DNA of 10,011 bases, taken from assembly GCA_903883985.1 (NCBI GenBank), contig CAISDD010000319.1:1-10011 (forward strand), given 5' to 3'. A program made the translations under genes and the position numbers. The stretch is from an uncultured Pseudomonadota bacterium. GTDB lineage: Bacteria > Pseudomonadota > Gammaproteobacteria > Burkholderiales > Thiobacillaceae. Of the stretch, positions 6,595 through 10,011 are shown one piece after another (positions within the stretch are counted from its first letter, which is position 1; the number at the start of each line of letters is the position of its first letter). Below the pieces are notes generated by a model. It had not been told where the DNA came from and made no database searches. It was given only the letters and a program-made list of their open reading frames with translations.

Positions 6595-7682
6595 GCTTCT
6601 GCGGCAGCTACCGGCACGGGGACGTGGAATTTCTGCTCAAGCCCATACAGGTGGAGCCCATCCGGGACGTGCTGGAAAAAGAGCGCCTCATCCAGTCCGG
6701 TGCCCGCCATTACAGCGAGATGCTATCGCCGGAATCCCTGCCGTCTGATCGCTATCTGGCACTGTTCGAGGCAGCCTATGACGCCAACCGGGATCGCATG
6801 GCACGGGATTGCCTGGTCCTGGCGGCCCTGATTGCCCGACGGCGGCCCCAGGGCATCACGCTGGTGTCCCTGGCGCGGGCCGGAACACCGCTGGGCGTCA
6901 TCCTTAAACACCTGCTGGAACGGGTGATCGAACGGAGCGCCAGCCACTATTCGGTATCCATCATCCGGGACCGGGGCATCGATGAAGTGGCCCTGGCCTA
7001 CATCCTGGAACGGGGGCACGAGCCCGAATCCATCGTCTTCCTGGACGGCTGGACCGGCAAGGGCGTGATTTCCCGTGAACTGGAACAGGCCGTGGCCGGC
7101 TACAATCGCCGCCACCGTGTGAACCTGGATGGCGGGCTCTACGTGCTTTCCGATCTCGCCGGCTCTGCCGCCTGTGCCGCCTCCACCGAGGACTATCTGA
7201 TCCCGTCCAGCATCCTTAACGCCACCGTGTCCGGGCTGGTCAGTCGCTCCGTGCTCAACGAGGCCATCGGCCCCGGCGACTTTCACGGCTGCGTCTATTA
7301 CAGTGAGTTCGCCGGCCAGGACCGCTCCCGCGCCTTCGCCGACGGCATAGTCGAAGCCGGCGTGGAGCTGGCAATGCGTCACGGCCTGCCGCAAGCGTTG
7401 CCGGTAGATGTGGCCCGGGTCGGTGCCGAATCCCGCGCGTTCATGCTTGCGGCCATGGCCCTTCATGAAATCACTGATGCCAATCTCATCAAGCCGGGCA
7501 TAGGTGAGGCCACCCGGGTGCTGCTCAGGCGTTCGCCGCAGCGCCTTATCCTGCGGGATCCAGGCAGCCCGGACGTGGCCCACCTCGTGGTGCTCGCCGG
7601 GGAAAAGAATGTGCCAATCACCGTAGACCCGTCCTTGCCTTACCAGGCGGTGTCCCTCATCAGGAGTGGTCAGGATGGCTAA
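6591..7682 (+). CDS. StiP family protein: PRTase_1 with C-terminal PELOTA domain
   Basis: The product has 363 residues. Databases often name this family 'cysteine protease StiP', but the sequence reads better as a phosphoribosyltransferase-like domain (PRTase_1, about 30-285). SLARAGTPLG (93-102) and IVFLDGWTGKGVIS (148-161) occupy the positions of conserved strands and the PRPP loop, here DGWTGKG rather than the classic DDxxxTG. SHYSVSIIRDRGID (118-131) is another family block. The last 65 residues (about 298-360, NLIKPGIGEATRVLL...VVLAGEKNVPITVD) fit a PELOTA/L7Ae-type RNA-binding fold. C4 in the N-terminal CGSY motif may be functional. The pairing suggests that a base or ribosyl group is handled on RNA or in a ribosome-linked setting, but no reaction is proven. 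Its start overlaps the HAD stop (ATGA), and its own stop lies inside the next gene. Confidence 0.87.
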   Translation: MSFCGSYRHGDVEFLLKPIQVEPIRDVLEKERLIQSGARHYSEMLSPESLPSDRYLALFEAAYDANRDRMARDCLVLAALIARRRPQGITLVSLARAGTPLGVILKHLLERVIERSASHYSVSIIRDRGIDEVALAYILERGHEPESIVFLDGWTGKGVISRELEQAVAGYNRRHRVNLDGGLYVLSDLAGSAACAASTEDYLIPSSILNATVSGLVSRSVLNEAIGPGDFHGCVYYSEFAGQDRSRAFADGIVEAGVELAMRHGLPQALPVDVARVGAESRAFMLAAMALHEITDANLIKPGIGEATRVLLRRSPQRLILRDPGSPDVAHLVVLAGEKNVPITVDPSLPYQAVSLIRSGQDG

Positions 7683-8556
7683 GCCGCAAAACCTGGGCGC
7701 CTCGCTCTACGTGCCCACGACCCACCCGGATCTGTCGGCAATTGCCAATGGCGACAAGCTGGGCCATCTGCGCTCGGTGATCTTCTGCACCGAGGACGCC
7801 GTTTCCCTGCATGAATTGACCTTCGCCCTGGCCAATCTGGCCCACACCCTGGCGGGCATGGATCGGGATCGACCGGTGCTGCGTTTTGTCCGTGTACGCA
7901 ATCCCCATGTGCTGGCCCTGGTGCTGGCCATGCCGGGAGTGGAACATTTAACCGGCTTTGTCCTGCCCAAGTGCACCCGTGCCAATTTTTCCGCGTATTT
8001 TGAATTGCTACAGGGTACCCGGCACCTCATCATGCCGACCTTGGAGACGGTAGAGGTGTTCGATGACCTGGAAATGCAGCGCTTCCGCCAACTGCTGCAA
8101 ACGCCGGGTATCCGGGAACGCATTCTGGCTCTGCGCATAGGCGGAAACGACTTGTTAGCCCTGCTGGGCATACGTCGGCCGCGAAATGTCACCCTCTACC
8201 GCACACCGCTCGGCCCGGTTATTTCCCGCCTGGTCGTCACCTTCCGGCCCTACGGCTTTTTGCTCACAGCGCCGGTGTTCGAGCACCTGGACGCTCCCGG
8301 CCTGCTGGACATGGAAATGGCTGAAGATCTGGCCCACGGCATGGTAGGCAAGACGGCGATCCACCCGGACCAAGTGCCGTTGATCGAGCGCCACTACCGG
8401 GTGAAAACCAGCGACGTGGAAATGGCGCGATGCATCATGGACACCCAGAGCCCCGCCGTATTTAAGATGCACGGCTCCATGTGCGAAGTGGCCACCCACC
8501 GGGATTGGGCACAAAGTGTTGTGGAGCAGGCCCGGATGTTCGGGTTTGGGCACTAA
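7675..8556 (+). CDS. HpcH/HpaI (CitE-like) C-C bond lyase of the Ter module
   Basis: The 293-residue product is a TIM-barrel enzyme of the HpcH/HpaI aldolase-citrate lyase beta superfamily (Pfam C-C_Bond_Lyase). Motifs in order: FCTEDAV (37-43), FVRVRNP (71-77, with R73 and R75), VLPKCT (96-101, K99), MPTLET (120-125, E124 a likely Mg2+ ligand), LRIGGNDLL (153-161) and GKTAIHPDQV (225-234). Relatives make or break C-C bonds next to a carboxylate using Mg2+ and often a CoA thioester or oxo-acid; the substrate here is unknown. The start is decided by AGGAG (7662-7666), eight bases before ATG 7675. The alternative GTG at 7666 would overlap its own ribosome binding site. The gene overlaps the StiP stop by eight bases. 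It ends the enzyme block; the next gene begins about 100 bases later. Confidence 0.9.
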   Translation: MAKPQNLGASLYVPTTHPDLSAIANGDKLGHLRSVIFCTEDAVSLHELTFALANLAHTLAGMDRDRPVLRFVRVRNPHVLALVLAMPGVEHLTGFVLPKCTRANFSAYFELLQGTRHLIMPTLETVEVFDDLEMQRFRQLLQTPGIRERILALRIGGNDLLALLGIRRPRNVTLYRTPLGPVISRLVVTFRPYGFLLTAPVFEHLDAPGLLDMEMAEDLAHGMVGKTAIHPDQVPLIERHYRVKTSDVEMARCIMDTQSPAVFKMHGSMCEVATHRDWAQSVVEQARMFGFGH

Positions 8557-8586
8557 CAGGATACGGGACTTAGATGCGCGTGGGCG

Positions 8587-8628
8587 GGATGCGGCGGGGC
8601 TGAATCTTCAATCCCGGCTCCTGCATCC
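8587..8628. promoter_or_regulatory. imperfect dyad in the terA leader
   Basis: The 105-base gap before the terA-type gene contains nested inverted sequences: GGATGC (8587-8592) with GCATCC (8623-8628), GGGG with CCC, and the central TGAATCTTCA (8601-8610). Arm spacing is unequal, so any hairpin would contain bulges. No T run follows. It could be an operator or a weak attenuating stem giving terA separate control; no convincing promoter boxes are seen. Confidence 0.25.
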
Positions 8629-8661
8629 TGAACCAATAACCATAGCAGGGAGATGCAAGAA

Positions 8662-9903
8662 ATGACGCAACCATTCAGCAAGGGCCAGAAAGGCAAGCTG
8701 ACGGACATGGGGCTTAACGGCCTATTTACCGTGACGGTGGAGGTTTCCGGGCCGGGGCTGTCCGTGGATCTGGCGTGTTTCGGCCTGGACGCGGACGGCA
8801 AGTTGTCGGACGACCGTTACATGGTGTTCTTTAACCAGACATCCAGCCCCGGTGGCGCGGTCGGCATGACGTCCTCGGGAAGCCGCTCGGTGTTTCAAAT
8901 CGACTTGTCCCGTTTGCAGGAGACTATACACAAGCTGGTATTCACCGCCGCCATCGACGGGCAGGGCACGATGAAAGCCCTGGCGCCCAGTTTCATCGCC
9001 CTGGGTGACGCCGTGCGCTTTTCTTTCTCCGGATGGGACTTTCAGGAGGAAAAAGCGGTCATCGTCGGCGAACTCTATCGCCGCGACGGGGTGTGGCGTT
9101 TCGGCGCCGTCGGCCAGGGTTTCAGCGGGGGCCTGTCGGCGCTGCTTAAACACTTTGGCGGTTCGGAGGCGGATGCGCCGATGTCTGCCCCTGCCCCCGC
9201 TCCTGCCCCGCTGGCGCCCGCGCCCGAACCGAAGAAAGTCTCCCTCTCCAAGGTCACCCTCGAAAAGCGCGGCGACAAGGTTTCTCTGGAAAAGCGCGCC
9301 AGTGGCGGCTTTGGCCGTATCCGGGTCAATCTCAACTGGAACCAGAGCGTTGGGACGGCAGTGGCCTCGGCACCCAAGACTGGTTTTCTTAACCGAATGT
9401 TCGGCAAGGGGGACGCCAAGCCGGCGGGCATCGACCTGGACCTGGGCTGCTTGTTCGAATTGGCCGATGGCCAGCGCGGCGGGGTGCAGGCCCTGGGCGA
9501 TGCCTTCGGCGATTTCGACCGGCCCCCCTATATCCACCTGGATGCTGACGACCGCACCGGCAGTGTTTCCGGTGGCGAGAACCTGTTCATCAACGGGGCT
9601 AAATTCGACCAGATAAAACGTGTGCTGGTGTTCGCCTTTATATACGATGGCGTGGCCAACTGGGCCGCCACCGATGGCGTGGTGACGATTGAAGCGCCGG
9701 GCCAGGCTCCCATTGAAGTCCGCCTGGACAACGGCGAGGACCAGACCATGTGTGCCATCGCCCTGATCGAACATCGAGGCGGGGAATTGCAGGTGACCAA
9801 GCTGGCGGAGTATTTCAACCAGGATGGCAAGGCCACTGCCCATGAGATGCTCGACCGTCGCTTTGGCTTCAACCTCAGATGGGAGGAAGGCCGCAAGGAT
9901 TGA
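8662..9903 (+). CDS. terA: TerA-type protein with two TerD-like domains
   Basis: The product has 413 residues. Domain 1 (1-168) is a divergent TerD-like domain close to that of TerF (ACFGLDADGKLSDDRYMVFFNQ, 38-59; GELYRRDGVWRFGAVGQGFSGGL, 136-158). Next come a Pro/Ala linker (APAPAPAPLAPAPEP, 176-190) and a lysine-rich run of strand motifs (VSLSKVTLEK, KVSLEKR; 193-212). Domain 2 (about 217-413) is the TerA-specific form: IDLDLGCLFEL (257-267), DDRTGSVSGGE (296-306), FAFIYDGVANWAATDGVV (324-341) and MCAIALIEHRGGELQVTKLAEYF (363-385). TerA proteins act with TerD-type partners in resistance to tellurite and other stresses; their molecular role is not settled. ATG 8662 is chosen because AGGGAG (8647-8652) lies nine bases before it. 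ATG 8653 directly abuts that sequence and is too close. The gene is set apart from the enzyme block and is the last in the cluster. Confidence 0.9.
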   Translation: MTQPFSKGQKGKLTDMGLNGLFTVTVEVSGPGLSVDLACFGLDADGKLSDDRYMVFFNQTSSPGGAVGMTSSGSRSVFQIDLSRLQETIHKLVFTAAIDGQGTMKALAPSFIALGDAVRFSFSGWDFQEEKAVIVGELYRRDGVWRFGAVGQGFSGGLSALLKHFGGSEADAPMSAPAPAPAPLAPAPEPKKVSLSKVTLEKRGDKVSLEKRASGGFGRIRVNLNWNQSVGTAVASAPKTGFLNRMFGKGDAKPAGIDLDLGCLFELADGQRGGVQALGDAFGDFDRPPYIHLDADDRTGSVSGGENLFINGAKFDQIKRVLVFAFIYDGVANWAATDGVVTIEAPGQAPIEVRLDNGEDQTMCAIALIEHRGGELQVTKLAEYFNQDGKATAHEMLDRRFGFNLRWEEGRKD

Positions 9904-9942
9904 GGAAAATCGTGAGGAGTAAGGAACATCGTAGGCCGGGCT

Positions 9943-10011
9943 TAAGTAATGTCGCGTAACTTGCCTTCATTAAGCTGCCGACGCAGGCCCTCATCCCCGG
10001 CCCTTCCCCCG
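9943..10011 (-). repeat. right arm of 69-bp inverted repeat (runs off the window)
   Basis: This is the reverse complement of 698-766 with three mismatches. It begins 40 bases after the terA stop; nothing else is recognised in 9904-9942, and no terminator is visible. The C/T-rich palindrome half (CCCTCATCCCCGGCCCTTCC) reaches the window edge, so the second part of the repeat should lie just outside. Confidence 0.95.

Noticed and set aside
8722..9843. 373-codon open frame on the - strand
   Set aside because: It covers the terA gene in antisense; the + strand product has clear TerA motifs and a well-placed Shine-Dalgarno sequence.

Overview
This window is a tellurium-resistance (Ter) type stress cluster from a GC-rich bacterium. 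Codon use, the intergenic hairpin repeats and the TerD, TerF and TerA types fit a proteobacterium, probably a betaproteobacterium, but no marker in the window fixes the taxon. All eight intact genes lie on the + strand.

Layout: (1) Bases 1-609 hold a decayed TerD gene with in-frame stops and frame changes, and possibly an older fragment before it. (2) Bases 610-854 hold a double-hairpin dispersed repeat, the left arm of a long inverted repeat, a 9-bp triplet repeat, a UUCG-loop hairpin and a strong ribosome binding site. (3) Bases 855-3515 hold terD, a TerD-vWA fusion (TerF type) and an AIM24-family protein. (4) Bases 3604-8556 hold a tightly packed block of five enzymes: ATP-grasp ligase, phosphoribosyltransferase with TRSP domain, HAD phosphatase, a second phosphoribosyltransferase-like protein with a PELOTA RNA-binding domain (StiP family), and an HpcH/HpaI (CitE)-like C-C bond lyase. 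(5) After a gap of about 100 bp comes a two-domain TerA-type protein. (6) The window ends in the right arm of the inverted repeat.

The enzyme block matches the Ter-linked biosynthetic module known from comparative genomics (Pfam ATPgrasp_Ter, PRTase_2/TRSP, HAD, PRTase_1/PELOTA_1, C-C_Bond_Lyase). That module is proposed to make a nucleoside-like metabolite whose structure, to my knowledge, is unknown. Four start/stop overlaps indicate one translationally coupled unit. The Ter proteins on either side (Ca2+-binding TerD, vWA and AIM24) are thought to form a membrane-associated metal- or stress-sensing scaffold. TerB and TerC, often found with such clusters, are not in the window.

The least expected structure is a pair of 69-bp inverted repeats (66 of 69 identical) at 698-766 and 9943-10011. 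They bracket exactly the intact cluster, about 9.2 kb, and leave the dead TerD copy outside. This could be the footprint of a mobilised or invertible cassette, or two copies of a dispersed intergenic repeat that happen to face each other.
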